37,215 bases of DNA, taken from the NCBI GenBank assembly GCA_036380835.1, contig DASVDZ010000080.1, positions 1 to 37,215 of the forward strand, in the 5' to 3' direction. How positions within the stretch are numbered: the stretch's first letter is position 1; every line of letters begins with the position of its first letter. Positions 25,752-34,215 of this stretch are shown here, one piece after another. Below the pieces are notes generated by a model. That model was given only the letters and a program-made list of their open reading frames with translations, had not been told where the DNA came from and did not search any database. This DNA is from DASQJL01 sp036380835. Its GTDB lineage: Bacteria > Eisenbacteria > RBG-16-71-46 > SZUA-252. The position numbers and the translations under genes are program-made.

Positions 25752-25803
25752 GAAGGGAATGGGCCGGCCGCGGCGGCCAGGGCGGCCGCGATGGCCGCCG
25801 GCG

Positions 25804-26742
25804 CTACCCCCGCGGCCCGCGGATCTCGCCGACGACCTTCCCCTGGGCGGGCGGCCGGACCAGCTCGACCTCGGGCGCGTCGTGCGCCTTCCGGTTCGCG
25901 AGCCCGATGAAGACGACCTGGATGATCGTGGCGATGGCGAGGACGCCGAGGCCGACGTCGAAGACCGGCTTGAGCTGATGGCGCGTGACGTCGTTCCACG
26001 ACGCGAGGCCGAGGAGGAGGAGCCCCACCAAGGACGTCGTGAGCACGCCGGTCAGCTTGCCGAACGCGGTCGGCTCGATCCGAACGGGGCCGCTGAAGAT
26101 GTAGAGGGCGAACGTGCCGAAGACGAGGAGCGCGTAGCGGCCCAGGAGGAGCCCCGAGACCCACCACGGAAGGACGCCGACCCGGGCGAGCGTGACGTAG
26201 ACGGTCGCGTTGAACGCGATGTCGACGAGCGGGTCGAGCACCTTCCCGGCGCTCGATTCCATGGCGAAGGCGCGCGCCAGGACGCCGTCCATCACGTCGG
26301 TCAGCGCGCTCGCCACGAAGACCCAGACCGCCACGTTCCAGCGCTCGGCCTCGAGGAGGAGCACGATCGCGGGGATCGAGACCAGCCGGAGCATCGTGAG
26401 CGCGACGGGGAGCGGCAGGCGCCGGAGCGGCGCCTCCTCGCGCGGCCCGTGCATGAGCCCGACGTGGAGGAGGATCCAGAAGCAGGCGACGAGGAGGAGG
26501 GCGCTCCCGCCGATCAGGAAGGAGACGCCGAAATCGCGGCCGAACGTCGCCGAGAGGTAGAGCGCCGCGCCGAACTCGACCGCGAAGAGGACGAGCGCCG
26601 TCGCCGCGACCGACCGGACCAGCTCGGCGTGGCGCGGGAGGCGTCCGGCGGCGCGGGCGGAGATGGCCCGGACGTACCGCGCGATCGCCGCCGGACCGAA
26701 TCCCGCGCGGCGAAGGTCGCGAAGCAGGTCCTCGGCGAACAC
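25804..26742 (-). CDS. CDP-alcohol phosphatidyltransferase family membrane protein
   Basis: An integral membrane enzyme that joins a CDP-linked lipid to an alcohol in phospholipid synthesis. The complete family signature D-x2-DG-x2-AR-x8-G-x3-D-x3-D is present as DVMDGVLAR, then AFAMESSAGKVLDPLVD, in the middle of the 312-residue chain. About six hydrophobic helices surround it. The N-terminal 100 residues, a cytoplasmic helical segment (LLRDLRRAGFGPAAIARYVR) and two further helices, are longer than in the typical 180-220-residue PgsA. The start is GTG at 26742, three bases after the cytochrome stop, so translation is probably coupled. It is the last gene of the metabolic run. Phosphatidylglycerophosphate synthase or a cardiolipin-type synthase are the likeliest roles, but the alcohol substrate is not evident. 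Confidence 0.88.
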   Translation of the reverse strand: MFAEDLLRDLRRAGFGPAAIARYVRAISARAAGRLPRHAELVRSVAATALVLFAVEFGAALYLSATFGRDFGVSFLIGGSALLLVACFWILLHVGLMHGPREEAPLRRLPLPVALTMLRLVSIPAIVLLLEAERWNVAVWVFVASALTDVMDGVLARAFAMESSAGKVLDPLVDIAFNATVYVTLARVGVLPWWVSGLLLGRYALLVFGTFALYIFSGPVRIEPTAFGKLTGVLTTSLVGLLLLGLASWNDVTRHQLKPVFDVGLGVLAIATIIQVVFIGLANRKAHDAPEVELVRPPAQGKVVGEIRGPRG

Positions 26743-26745
26743 GGC

Positions 26746-27936
26746 CTACGGGACCTGGAGCTTCGCCTCGGCGAGCGTGCGCTCGGCACCGTACGTCTGC
26801 TCGTCGAGGCCGTAGGCGATGAGCGTTTGGGGCTTGGAGCGGCGATAGAGCAGGTGGGCCTCGACGCGGAGCGCCCCCTTCGCGCCGGCGAGCGGCACGT
26901 CGTAGCGCACGCGCGCGCTCCCGCCCGCCTTGATGCGGCGGTCGCTCAGGAGCTTGGTCGCGTTCCACGTGTCGGCGGGCCAGGCTCCCAGCTCGTCGGC
27001 GAGGATCAGCCCGAAGACCGAGACGTTCCACTCGCTGAACGGATCGTTCTCCCAGATCACCTTCCCGTCGGCGTCGACGACGCGGACGCGGAGGAGCGCC
27101 AGGTTCTGGTCGTTCCCCGTCGGAAGCGAGTGCCCCCAGCCGGCGTTGGTGACGGTGGCGAAGACGCGGAGCGAATCGCCGCCCGGGCGCCGCGCGCCGG
27201 TGAGCGTGAGCGTCGCCGCGTTCGGGCGGCTGGCCGTGAGCGCGTCCACGCTGAAGGAGTGGTCGGCGACGCGCGGGCGCATCGGCCCCTCGCTCGAATT
27301 GCGTCCGGGGCGGCCCGGCATGTGGCACGACTGGCAGGTGACGCCCTGCTTGGCGTAGCGCGAGTTCTTCCACTCGCGGTAGGTCGTGGAGATGGCGACG
27401 CCGTACTGGTTCGAGTAGTCGTGGCAGCTGCCGCAGTACTCCGATCGCGTGAAGAAGGCCGAATACGCCGACTTGTGGGACGTGGTGGCGGCGGGGATCC
27501 GGATCGTGCCGTGGTACGCGGTCAGATTGAGCGCGAAAGGCGGAATGCCGGTCGCGGCGCCGGGACCTTCGATGGTGTGGCAGTAGACGCAGGTGACCCC
27601 CTCCTGCGACACCGACCGGAGGAACTCGAAATCCTGGTTCACGAAGGAGGCGGTCTCGTGGCAGGGACCGCAGGCGATCATCGTGCCGCCGCGCGTCTGT
27701 TTCAGCGAATAGAAGTACATGCGGCCGAAGAGGAGGTCCTTCGTCCGGTCGGCGCGGGAGTGCGCCGAACGCGCCCACTGCTCCGTGATGTCGACGTGGC
27801 AGGGCTTGCAGGCTTGCGCGGGCTGGAGGTTCACGTCGCTCCGAAACAGGGGCGGCGGCGTGTAGCCCGACGCGGCCCACGCCAGGGCGGCGAGCAGGAC
27901 GGGGTGGATGGCGCGGAAACGTCGGTGGGTTCGCAA
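26746..27936 (-). CDS. Five-heme c-type cytochrome (cytochrome c554-like)
   Basis: The 396-residue product has five CxxCH heme-attachment motifs: CKPCH (Cys43), CGPCH (Cys89), CVYCH (Cys116), CGSCH (Cys168) and CQSCH (Cys201). Spacing and surrounding His/Tyr residues recall the cytochrome c554 family of periplasmic multiheme electron carriers. Residues about 225-396 form a heme-free beta domain (LRVFATVTNAGWGHSLPTGN, VRVVDADGKVIWENDPFSEW) often attached to such cytochromes. The start is a TTG at 27936 with no strong Shine-Dalgarno; the first residues (MRTHRRFRAI, then HPVLLAALAWAAS) form a signal peptide, which supports this start. No ATG lies before the first heme. It follows the glycosyltransferase by 34 nt and precedes the phosphatidyltransferase by 3 nt. 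The redox partner is unknown; respiration with an inorganic or extracellular electron acceptor is one possibility. Confidence 0.88.
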   Translation of the reverse strand: MRTHRRFRAIHPVLLAALAWAASGYTPPPLFRSDVNLQPAQACKPCHVDITEQWARSAHSRADRTKDLLFGRMYFYSLKQTRGGTMIACGPCHETASFVNQDFEFLRSVSQEGVTCVYCHTIEGPGAATGIPPFALNLTAYHGTIRIPAATTSHKSAYSAFFTRSEYCGSCHDYSNQYGVAISTTYREWKNSRYAKQGVTCQSCHMPGRPGRNSSEGPMRPRVADHSFSVDALTASRPNAATLTLTGARRPGGDSLRVFATVTNAGWGHSLPTGNDQNLALLRVRVVDADGKVIWENDPFSEWNVSVFGLILADELGAWPADTWNATKLLSDRRIKAGGSARVRYDVPLAGAKGALRVEAHLLYRRSKPQTLIAYGLDEQTYGAERTLAEAKLQVP

Positions 27937-27970
27937 GGTGGACCGATGGTAGCCCGGCCTCAGGATCAGG

Positions 27971-28708
27971 TCAAGGCGCGCCGCGCCGCGCCGCGTCGGC
28001 GCCGGGCGGCTCGCGCATCGGCCCGTGGCGGAGGACGTCGGCGGCGATGACCCCGAGGATCTTCGACCCGGCGCGGACCGTTCCCACGAGGGTCCCCGAG
28101 ATCTTCGACCTGCCGATCCGCCGGCGATAGCGAACCGGAACCTCGACGCCGCGGAGCCGGGCCCGCGCCGCCTTGACCTGCATTTCCACCGTCCAGCCGA
28201 AGTCGGGGTCGCGCATCCCGAGGGCGACGAGCGCGGGGTACCGGATCGCCCGGAAGGGGCCGAGATCGGTCCACGAGACCCCGTGGAACCGCCTGAGGAG
28301 CCGCGTGGCGAGCCAATTCCCGAATCGGGCCTGCGGAGTCAGGGCCCCCCGCTCGCGCTCGCCCAGCGTCCGGGAGCCGATCACGAGATCGGCCCGCCCC
28401 TCGGCGATCGGCCCGAGCAAGGCCGGCGCCTCGCCGGGGTCATCGCTCAGGTCGGCGTCGAGGAAGAGGACCGCGTCGGGCGGGTCGTCGGAGAGAGCGG
28501 CGATCGCCCTGAGGCAGGCGGAGCCGTAACCCCGGCGCGGCTCGTGCACCACGAGCGCCCCGTGGGCCCGGGCCACGTCGGGCGTCCCGTCCCGGGAGCC
28601 GTTGTCGGCGACCACCACGCGCCGGATCCAGCCGCCGGGGAGCGCGTCCAGCACCTGGCCGATCGAGGCCGCTTCGTCGAGCGCGGGAATGACCGCGTCG
28701 ACCGTCAC
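27971..28708 (-). CDS. Family 2 glycosyltransferase (dolichol-phosphate-mannose-synthase-like)
   Basis: The 245-residue product is a compact GT-A glycosyltransferase that should move a sugar from a nucleotide sugar to a lipid or polymer acceptor on the cytoplasmic membrane face. The start VDAVIPALDEAASIGQVLDA is typical of family 2. The nucleotide-site ADNGSRDGT and the metal-binding DADLSDD are present. Later motifs are SRTLGERERGALTP, FRAIRYPAL and FGWTVEMQVKAARA with the conserved Glu. There are no C-terminal membrane helices, so it is of the soluble DPM1-like class. Its GTG start (28708-28706) overlaps the stop of pyruvate phosphate dikinase (GTGA), so translation is coupled. Why a glycosyltransferase sits behind PPDK is not obvious. 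Confidence 0.9.
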   Translation of the reverse strand: MTVDAVIPALDEAASIGQVLDALPGGWIRRVVVADNGSRDGTPDVARAHGALVVHEPRRGYGSACLRAIAALSDDPPDAVLFLDADLSDDPGEAPALLGPIAEGRADLVIGSRTLGERERGALTPQARFGNWLATRLLRRFHGVSWTDLGPFRAIRYPALVALGMRDPDFGWTVEMQVKAARARLRGVEVPVRYRRRIGRSKISGTLVGTVRAGSKILGVIAADVLRHGPMREPPGADAARRGAP

Positions 28709-31536
28709 GCCCGCGCGAGGGCCGCGCGCGCGGCCGCGAGCCGCGCGATCGGGACGCGATACGGGCTGCACGAGACGTAGTCGAGGCCCGTCTGCTCGAA
28801 GAAGGCGATCGAGGCCGCGTCCCCGCCGTGCTCGCCGCAGACGCCGATCTTGAGCCCCGGCTTCGACCGCCGACCGGCGAAGCAGGCCCGCTGGATCAGG
28901 ATTCCCACGCCGCGCGTGTCGAGCGACACGAACGGGTCCTGTTTCAGGATCCCGGTCCGCACGTACTCGGGCAGGAATCGTCCCGAGTCGTCGCGCGAGT
29001 AGCCGAACGTCATCTGCGTGAGATCGTTCGTCCCGAACGAGAAGAAGTCGGCGTGGGCGGCCACGTCGTCGGCCAGGAGCGCCGCGCGCGGGATCTCGAT
29101 CATGGTGCCGATCGTGTAGGGCATCGTGACCTCGAGGCGCCGCATGACGTCCGCCGCCACCGCCTCCACCTCGGCGCGCTGGCGCCTGAGCTCCTCGGGG
29201 TCGCCCACGAGCGGGATCATGATCTCCGGCTGGATCGGCTTCCCGGCCTTCGTCACCTGCGCCGCCGCCTCGAAGATGGCGCGCGCCTGCATGCGGGTGA
29301 TCTCGGGATGGAGGATCCCGAGGCGGCAGCCGCGGAAGCCGAGCATCGGATTGAACTCGTGGAGCTCCTCCACGCGCTCGAGCGTCCGCTCGATGCGGCC
29401 GCGCCGAGGATCGTTCTTCGGCGCGCGCGCGAGCGCCCGGAGGTCGGCCAGGAGCTGCTCCCGCTTGGGCAGGAACTCGTGGAGCGGCGGATCGAGGGTC
29501 CGGATCGTGACGGGCGTCCCCTCCATCGCGAGGAAGAGCCCCTTGAAGTCGGCCCGCTGGAGCGGGAGGAGCTTGGCGAGCGCCCCCTGGAACGCGGCGA
29601 TCGGCTCCTTCCCCTCCCGCCGCGCGGCCTTGAGCTCGCTCTTGAGGCGCGGCCGCTCGGAGCGGGCCGCCTCGCGGAGCGCCTCCTCGAGCGCCTCGAT
29701 CCGGAGCGTCGCCTGGCGCGCCTCCTGCGCGTTCAGGATCATCGTGACGACGTGCGGGATCCGATCCTCGGCGAAGAACATGTGCTCGGTGCGGCAGAGC
29801 CCGATCCCCTCGGCGCCGAGGGACCGCGCGAGGCGGGCGTCGCGCGGGATGTCGGCGTTCGCGCGGACGCGGAGGCGGCGCACCTCGTCGCACCACGCCA
29901 TGAGCCGGTCGAAGCGCTGATAGAGCGGCGCCTTCTCCGGTTTGAGCCGCCCGGTCAGCACGCGCACCACCTCCGAATCGGAGGTGGGGACGTCCCCCTC
30001 GAGGACTTCCCCGGTCGTGCCGTCGAGCGAGACGAAGGCGCCTTCCTTGTACACGCGGTCGCCGATCTTGAGCGTCCGCTTCGTCTCGTCGATCTGGAGC
30101 GTGGTGCATCCCGCGACGCAGCACTTCCCCATGCCGCGCGCCACCACCGCGGCGTGCGACGTCATGCCGCCGGTCGCCGTGAGGATGCCGCGCGCCGCGT
30201 TCATGCCGGCGATGTCGTCGGGCGAGGTCTCCGCGCGGACGAGGAGCACGCGCTCCTTCGCGCCGCGCCGTACCGCGACCTCCGACGTGAAGACGATCGC
30301 GCCGGCCGCGGCGCCGGGGGAGGCCGGGAGCCCCTTCGCGAGGAGTCGGTGCTTCCGCCGCGCCGCGGGATCGAGCACGGGGTGGAGGACCTGGTCGAGC
30401 TGGTCGGCGTCGACGCGCTCGATCGCCTCGCGCTTCGACAGGAGCCCCTCGTCGACCATGTCGACGGCGATCCGGAGCGCGGCCATGCCGGTCCGCTGGC
30501 CGCGGCGGGTCTGCAGCATGAAGAGCCGCCCCTCCTCGATGGTGAACTCGAAGTCCTGCACGTCGCGGTAGTGGCGCTCGAGGCGGGCGGTGATCTCTCG
30601 GAGCTGCGCGTACGCGTCCGGCAGGTCGCGCTCCATCTCCTCGATCGGGCGCGGGGTGCGGATGCCGGCGACGACGTCCTCGCCCTGCGCGTTCAGGAGG
30701 TACTCGCCGTAGAAGCGCGGCTCGCCGGTTCCGGGGTCGCGCGTGAACCCGACGCCCGTGGCCGACGAGGCGCCGAGGTTGCCGAAGACCATCGCCTGGA
30801 CGTTCACCGCGGTGCCGAGCGTGTCCGGGATGCCGTTCAGCATCCGGTAGTGGACGGCGCGCTCGGTGTGCCACGAGCGGAAGACCGCGTCGCGCGCCCC
30901 GGAGAGCTGGATCCGGGCGTCCTGCGGGAAGTCGCGCCCCGTCTCGCTCTTGACGATCCGCTTCATCCGGTCGGCCACGGCCCGGAGGCGGTCGGCGTCG
31001 AGATCGACGTCGGTCGTCACCCGCGCCCGGCGCTTCTCCTGCGTCAGCTCCGTCTCGAGGATCGGGCGCGGCACGCCGAGGACGACGTCCGAGTACATCT
31101 GGATGAAGCGGCGGTAGGAATCGTAGGCGAACCGGGGATTCCGGCTCTTCCGCGCCAGGACCTCGACCGTCCGGTCGTTCAGCCCCAGGTTGAGCACCGT
31201 GTCCATCATCCCCGGCATGGAGAGCGGCGATCCGGAGCGGACGGAGAGGAGGAGCGGGTTCTCGGCGTCGCCGAGGCGGCGCCCGAGGAGCCGCTCCAGG
31301 CGATGGAGCGCCTGCTCTTCTTCCTGCACGATCGAATCGAGGAGCTTTCCACCCGCCTCGAAGAACTGATTGCAGGCTTCCGTGGTGATCGTGTACCCGG
31401 GGGGGACCGGCACCCCGGCGTTGGTCATCTCGGCCAGCCCGGCGCCCTTTCCGCCGAGCAGGTCGCGCATCCGCGCGTTCCCTTCGGCCTGGCCGTCGCC
31501 GAAGAAGTAGACCCACTTCCGTGGTTCCTGGCTCAT
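28705..31536 (-). CDS. ppdK: Pyruvate, phosphate dikinase
   Basis: Pyruvate, phosphate dikinase (EC 2.7.9.1) interconverts pyruvate, ATP and phosphate with phosphoenolpyruvate, AMP and diphosphate. All three domains are present. The N-terminal ATP-grasp part runs from KWVYFFGDGQAEGN and GGKGAGLAEM to LLLSVRSGSPLSMPGMMDT. The swivelling phosphohistidine domain carries GGMTSHAAVVARGMGK with the catalytic His461. The C-terminal TIM barrel holds TEHMFF, EIMIPLVG, SFGTNDLTQMTFGYSRDD and the active-site Cys900 in GVCGEHGGD. At 943 residues it is 60-70 longer than the usual bacterial enzyme. Most of the excess is a charged helical insertion at about 607-648, just before LAKLLPLQRADFKGLF. The ATG has GGAGGG just upstream and overlaps the asparaginase stop (ATGA). 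Confidence 0.96.
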   Translation of the reverse strand: MSQEPRKWVYFFGDGQAEGNARMRDLLGGKGAGLAEMTNAGVPVPPGYTITTEACNQFFEAGGKLLDSIVQEEEQALHRLERLLGRRLGDAENPLLLSVRSGSPLSMPGMMDTVLNLGLNDRTVEVLARKSRNPRFAYDSYRRFIQMYSDVVLGVPRPILETELTQEKRRARVTTDVDLDADRLRAVADRMKRIVKSETGRDFPQDARIQLSGARDAVFRSWHTERAVHYRMLNGIPDTLGTAVNVQAMVFGNLGASSATGVGFTRDPGTGEPRFYGEYLLNAQGEDVVAGIRTPRPIEEMERDLPDAYAQLREITARLERHYRDVQDFEFTIEEGRLFMLQTRRGQRTGMAALRIAVDMVDEGLLSKREAIERVDADQLDQVLHPVLDPAARRKHRLLAKGLPASPGAAAGAIVFTSEVAVRRGAKERVLLVRAETSPDDIAGMNAARGILTATGGMTSHAAVVARGMGKCCVAGCTTLQIDETKRTLKIGDRVYKEGAFVSLDGTTGEVLEGDVPTSDSEVVRVLTGRLKPEKAPLYQRFDRLMAWCDEVRRLRVRANADIPRDARLARSLGAEGIGLCRTEHMFFAEDRIPHVVTMILNAQEARQATLRIEALEEALREAARSERPRLKSELKAARREGKEPIAAFQGALAKLLPLQRADFKGLFLAMEGTPVTIRTLDPPLHEFLPKREQLLADLRALARAPKNDPRRGRIERTLERVEELHEFNPMLGFRGCRLGILHPEITRMQARAIFEAAAQVTKAGKPIQPEIMIPLVGDPEELRRQRAEVEAVAADVMRRLEVTMPYTIGTMIEIPRAALLADDVAAHADFFSFGTNDLTQMTFGYSRDDSGRFLPEYVRTGILKQDPFVSLDTRGVGILIQRACFAGRRSKPGLKIGVCGEHGGDAASIAFFEQTGLDYVSCSPYRVPIARLAAARAALARA

Positions 31537-32597
31537 TCGCCCTCCCGATGGAGCCTCGCGATGCCGCGGATCGCGCCCACCGTGATCCCCGCGAAGTTCC
31601 GAAGCCGCTCCTCCGCCTGCGCGGCGAGCGCCTCGCGCGCCGCCGCGTCGAGCACGCCCAGCTCACCCAAGGTCGAAACCGCCGCGGGTCCGAGGGCGCG
31701 GCGCGAACCGTCCTCGATCTTCACGGCGATCCCGAGGCCCCGGTCGAGGAGGCCGGTCGCGTGCACCCCCTCCGCGCCCGCCTTGCTCACGGCGTTCGCC
31801 ACGGCGCGCATCAGCATCGTGTCGAGGCGCCCCTCGCCGGCCACGTTCTCCGGGTGCGCCCGCATGGCGTCGCGGATCGTCGCGAGCCCCTCGACCGGCC
31901 TCCCGGCGTGATCGCGCGCGGTCGCGAGGAGCGCGAAGGCGCGCGCCAGCGTCCGGAGCGGCATCCGCGGCGTCGGCGCGCTGCAGCCGTCGATCGCGGG
32001 CACCGGGTCGGCGAACGGCTCGTCCACGAGCGCTTCGAACCGTTCGAAGATGCGCCGTTGCACCGGGTGCGACGGCTCAATGTACGACGCGGTGGGGGCG
32101 CCCGTCTCATGGGCCATGAGGAGCATTCCCGCGTGCTTGCCGGAGCAGTTGTGGCGGAGCGGCGAGGGCGCCTCCCCGCGCGCGCGGAGCGCGGCGGCGG
32201 TCGCCTCGTCGTACGGCGTGTGCGAGCCGCAGCGGAGCGCCGATTCGTCGAGGCCCGCCCGCGCGAGGATGGAGAGCGCGAGCGCGGCGTGACGGTCGGT
32301 GCCCCCGTGCGATCCGGAGATCAGCGCCAGCGCGCCGGGGCCGAGCCCCGACCGGGCGAAGACGCCCGACTCGACGAGCGGGAGCGACTGGAACGGCTTG
32401 AAGGCGGACCGGGGGAAGACGAAGAGGTCGGGATCGCCGGCCCACGCGACGAGGGCGCCGCCCGCGTCCACCACCGCGACGTGGCCGCGGTGAACGCTCT
32501 CGGCGTGACCGCCCCGTGAAACGACGGCGAGCGGCTCCGAGCGGGCCATCTCGGCCGCGGAGTCGAGTTCCATGGGGATGCGGTCGGTCTCGCGCAC
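31533..32597 (-). CDS. Asparaginase II-type (PF06089 family) protein
   Basis: This belongs to the small asparaginase family typified by the thermolabile Rhizobium etli enzyme, unrelated to the EcA-type L-asparaginases. Such enzymes hydrolyse asparagine to aspartate and ammonia, though few members are characterised. Family stretches are VSRGGHAESVHRGHVAVVD, FPRSAFKPFQSLPLVESG, ALALISGSHGGTDRH, RHNCSGKHAGMLLMA, IDGCSAPTPRMPLRTLARAF and HPENVAGEGRLDT. The conserved Ser-Lys pair (RSAFKP) and the Cys in HNCSGKH are catalytic candidates. The given start is GTG; an ATG eight codons in (MELDSAAEM) is equally possible, and neither has a good Shine-Dalgarno. It lies 31 nt after the aldehyde dehydrogenase and overlaps ppdK by ATGA. 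Confidence 0.9.
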   Translation of the reverse strand: MRETDRIPMELDSAAEMARSEPLAVVSRGGHAESVHRGHVAVVDAGGALVAWAGDPDLFVFPRSAFKPFQSLPLVESGVFARSGLGPGALALISGSHGGTDRHAALALSILARAGLDESALRCGSHTPYDEATAAALRARGEAPSPLRHNCSGKHAGMLLMAHETGAPTASYIEPSHPVQRRIFERFEALVDEPFADPVPAIDGCSAPTPRMPLRTLARAFALLATARDHAGRPVEGLATIRDAMRAHPENVAGEGRLDTMLMRAVANAVSKAGAEGVHATGLLDRGLGIAVKIEDGSRRALGPAAVSTLGELGVLDAAAREALAAQAEERLRNFAGITVGAIRGIARLHREGE

Positions 32598-32628
32598 GGA
32601 CGTGCGGGCGGCGGTCGCCGCCCCGTCG

Positions 32629-34173
32629 CTACCGGTCGATCTGCGCCTTCTGGAGGCGGCCCGAGTAGTCCACGTAGACCGACTTCCATTCGGTGAAGGC
32701 GTCGATCACGGTCGGGCCGCCCTCGCGGTGCCCGTTGCCCGTCTCCTTCACGCCGCCGAACGGGAGCTGCACCTCGGCGCCGATCGTCGGGCCGTTGACG
32801 TACGTGATGCCGGCCTCGATGTCGCGGATCGCACGCATCGCGCGGTTGACGTCCTGCGTGTAGATCGAGGAGGAGAGGCCGTACGGCGTGTCGTTCAGCA
32901 CGTCGATCGCTTCCTCGAAGGACTCGACCGGAATCACGGAGAGGACCGGGCCGAAGATCTCCTCGCGCGCGATCCGCATCGTGCGCCGGACCTCGTCGAA
33001 GACGGTCGGCGGGTAGAAGGAGCCGTCACGGAGCGTCCCCTCCTCGGCGAAGGCACCGCCCAGGACGAGCTTCGCCCCCTCCTTCTTCCCGATCTCGACG
33101 TAGCCGTGGATCTTCTCGCGCGCGCCCCTGTTGACGACCGGCCCGACGTCGGTCGTGGGCTCGAGGCCGTCACCCAGGCGGAGCTTCTTCGCCCGGTCGA
33201 GGAGGCGCCGCATCAGCTCCCCGTGCACGGCGCGATGGACGATCAGGCGGCTCGTGGCCGTGCATCGCTGGCCCGTCGTGCCGAACGCGCCCCAGAGCGC
33301 CCCCTCCACCGCCAGGTCGAGGTCGGCGTCCTCCATCACGATCTGCGCGTTCTTGCCTCCCAGCTCGAGCGAGAGGCGCTTGAGCGAGGGCGCGCACTTC
33401 TTCGAGATCTCCTTCCCCACCTCGGAGGAGCCGGTGAAGGAGATCATCTTCACGTCGGGATGGTCGGTGAGCGCCACGCCGACCGAGGCGCCGCCGCCGT
33501 GCACGATGTTGAGCACGCCCGCGGGAACCCCGGCCTCGACCAGGATCTCGACCAGGTGGTGCGCCGAAGCCGGCGTGTCGGTCGCGGGCTTGATCACCAC
33601 GGTGTTCCCCGCGACCAGGGCGGGGAAGATCTTCCAGGAAGGGATGGCCATCGGGAAATTCCACGGCGTGATCAGCCCGCAGACGCCGAGCGGCTGGCGA
33701 ATCGACATCGCGAACTTGTTCGGAAGCTCCGACGGGACGGTCACGCCGAAGAGACGGCGCCCCTCGGCGCCGATGTAGTACGCCATGTCGATCGCTTCCT
33801 GGACGTCGCCCCGCGTCTCCGCGAGCACCTTGCCCATCTCGCGCGTCATCGCCCGGGCCAGCTCCTCCTTCCGCTCGCGCAGGATCTCGGCGGCGCGCAG
33901 GACGATCTCGGCCCGCCGGGGCGCGGGGACGAGGCGCCAGGTCCGGAACGCCTTGGCGGCGGCGGCGACGGCCGCGTCCACGTCCTCGGGACCCGACTGG
34001 GGGAACGTGCCGACGAGGTCGGACGGCCGGGCGGGATTCCGGTTCTCGAACGTCTTGCCCGACCGCGCGGCGGTCCAGCGGCCGTCGATCAGGTTCAGGT
34101 AGGCGCGCGGGGAGCCGTCGGTCCGGCCGTGCGGCGCGGCCTCGGCCGAGGGGGAGATCGCTTGCGGGTTCAT
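32629..34173 (-). CDS. NAD(P)-dependent aldehyde dehydrogenase
   Basis: A 514-residue aldehyde dehydrogenase superfamily enzyme, normal in length. It shows the cofactor region ITPWNFPMAIPSWK, VIKPATDTP and SFTGSSEVGKEI, the catalytic base Glu in LELGGKNAQIV, the nucleophile Cys in GTTGQRCTATSR, and the C-terminal EEIFGPVLSVI and PFGGVKETGNGHREGG. The combination PSELPNKFAMSIRQPLGVCG resembles the YcbD-type alpha-ketoglutarate-semialdehyde dehydrogenases and ALDH7-like enzymes, but substrate calls by eye are unsafe. The ATG has GGAGG six bases upstream. It starts 42 nt after the FlgD-tailed secreted protein, with a GC hairpin between, and is the first enzyme of the metabolic run that continues to 25804. 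Oxidising an aldehyde from amino-acid or sugar-acid breakdown would fit with the asparaginase and PPDK that follow. Confidence 0.93.
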   Translation of the reverse strand: MNPQAISPSAEAAPHGRTDGSPRAYLNLIDGRWTAARSGKTFENRNPARPSDLVGTFPQSGPEDVDAAVAAAAKAFRTWRLVPAPRRAEIVLRAAEILRERKEELARAMTREMGKVLAETRGDVQEAIDMAYYIGAEGRRLFGVTVPSELPNKFAMSIRQPLGVCGLITPWNFPMAIPSWKIFPALVAGNTVVIKPATDTPASAHHLVEILVEAGVPAGVLNIVHGGGASVGVALTDHPDVKMISFTGSSEVGKEISKKCAPSLKRLSLELGGKNAQIVMEDADLDLAVEGALWGAFGTTGQRCTATSRLIVHRAVHGELMRRLLDRAKKLRLGDGLEPTTDVGPVVNRGAREKIHGYVEIGKKEGAKLVLGGAFAEEGTLRDGSFYPPTVFDEVRRTMRIAREEIFGPVLSVIPVESFEEAIDVLNDTPYGLSSSIYTQDVNRAMRAIRDIEAGITYVNGPTIGAEVQLPFGGVKETGNGHREGGPTVIDAFTEWKSVYVDYSGRLQKAQIDR

Positions 34174-34186
34174 GGGAATCCTCCGA

Positions 34187-34215
34187 GCCGCCCGCGGCGC
34201 GGAGCGCGCGGCGGC
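34187..34215 (-). other. GC hairpin between the secreted protein and the aldehyde dehydrogenase
   Basis: GCCGCC (34187-34192) and GGCGGC (34210-34215) can pair, extended inward by GCGCG/CGCGC with a short bulge. It begins directly after the TAA at 34216. There is no T-run, so it is more likely a processing or mRNA-stabilising hairpin, or a partial attenuator, than a full terminator. Confidence 0.3.

Larger units (their letters stand above)
25497..25803. other. Intergenic region upstream of the adhesin operon
   Basis: These 307 bp lie between two minus-strand genes. They hold a hairpin that may end the CDP-alcohol phosphatidyltransferase transcript (25720-25751) and a weak promoter candidate for the adhesin operon (25634-25663). 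The short inverted repeat GTCCC-A-GGGAC near 25533 is the only other structure I see. A long plus-strand open frame crossing here is antisense to real genes. Confidence 0.5.

Noticed and set aside
25573..28050. Long plus-strand open frames opposite the phosphatidyltransferase, cytochrome, PPDK and other minus-strand genes
   Set aside because: They are antisense to genes with clear catalytic or heme motifs and show no start signals or domain content.
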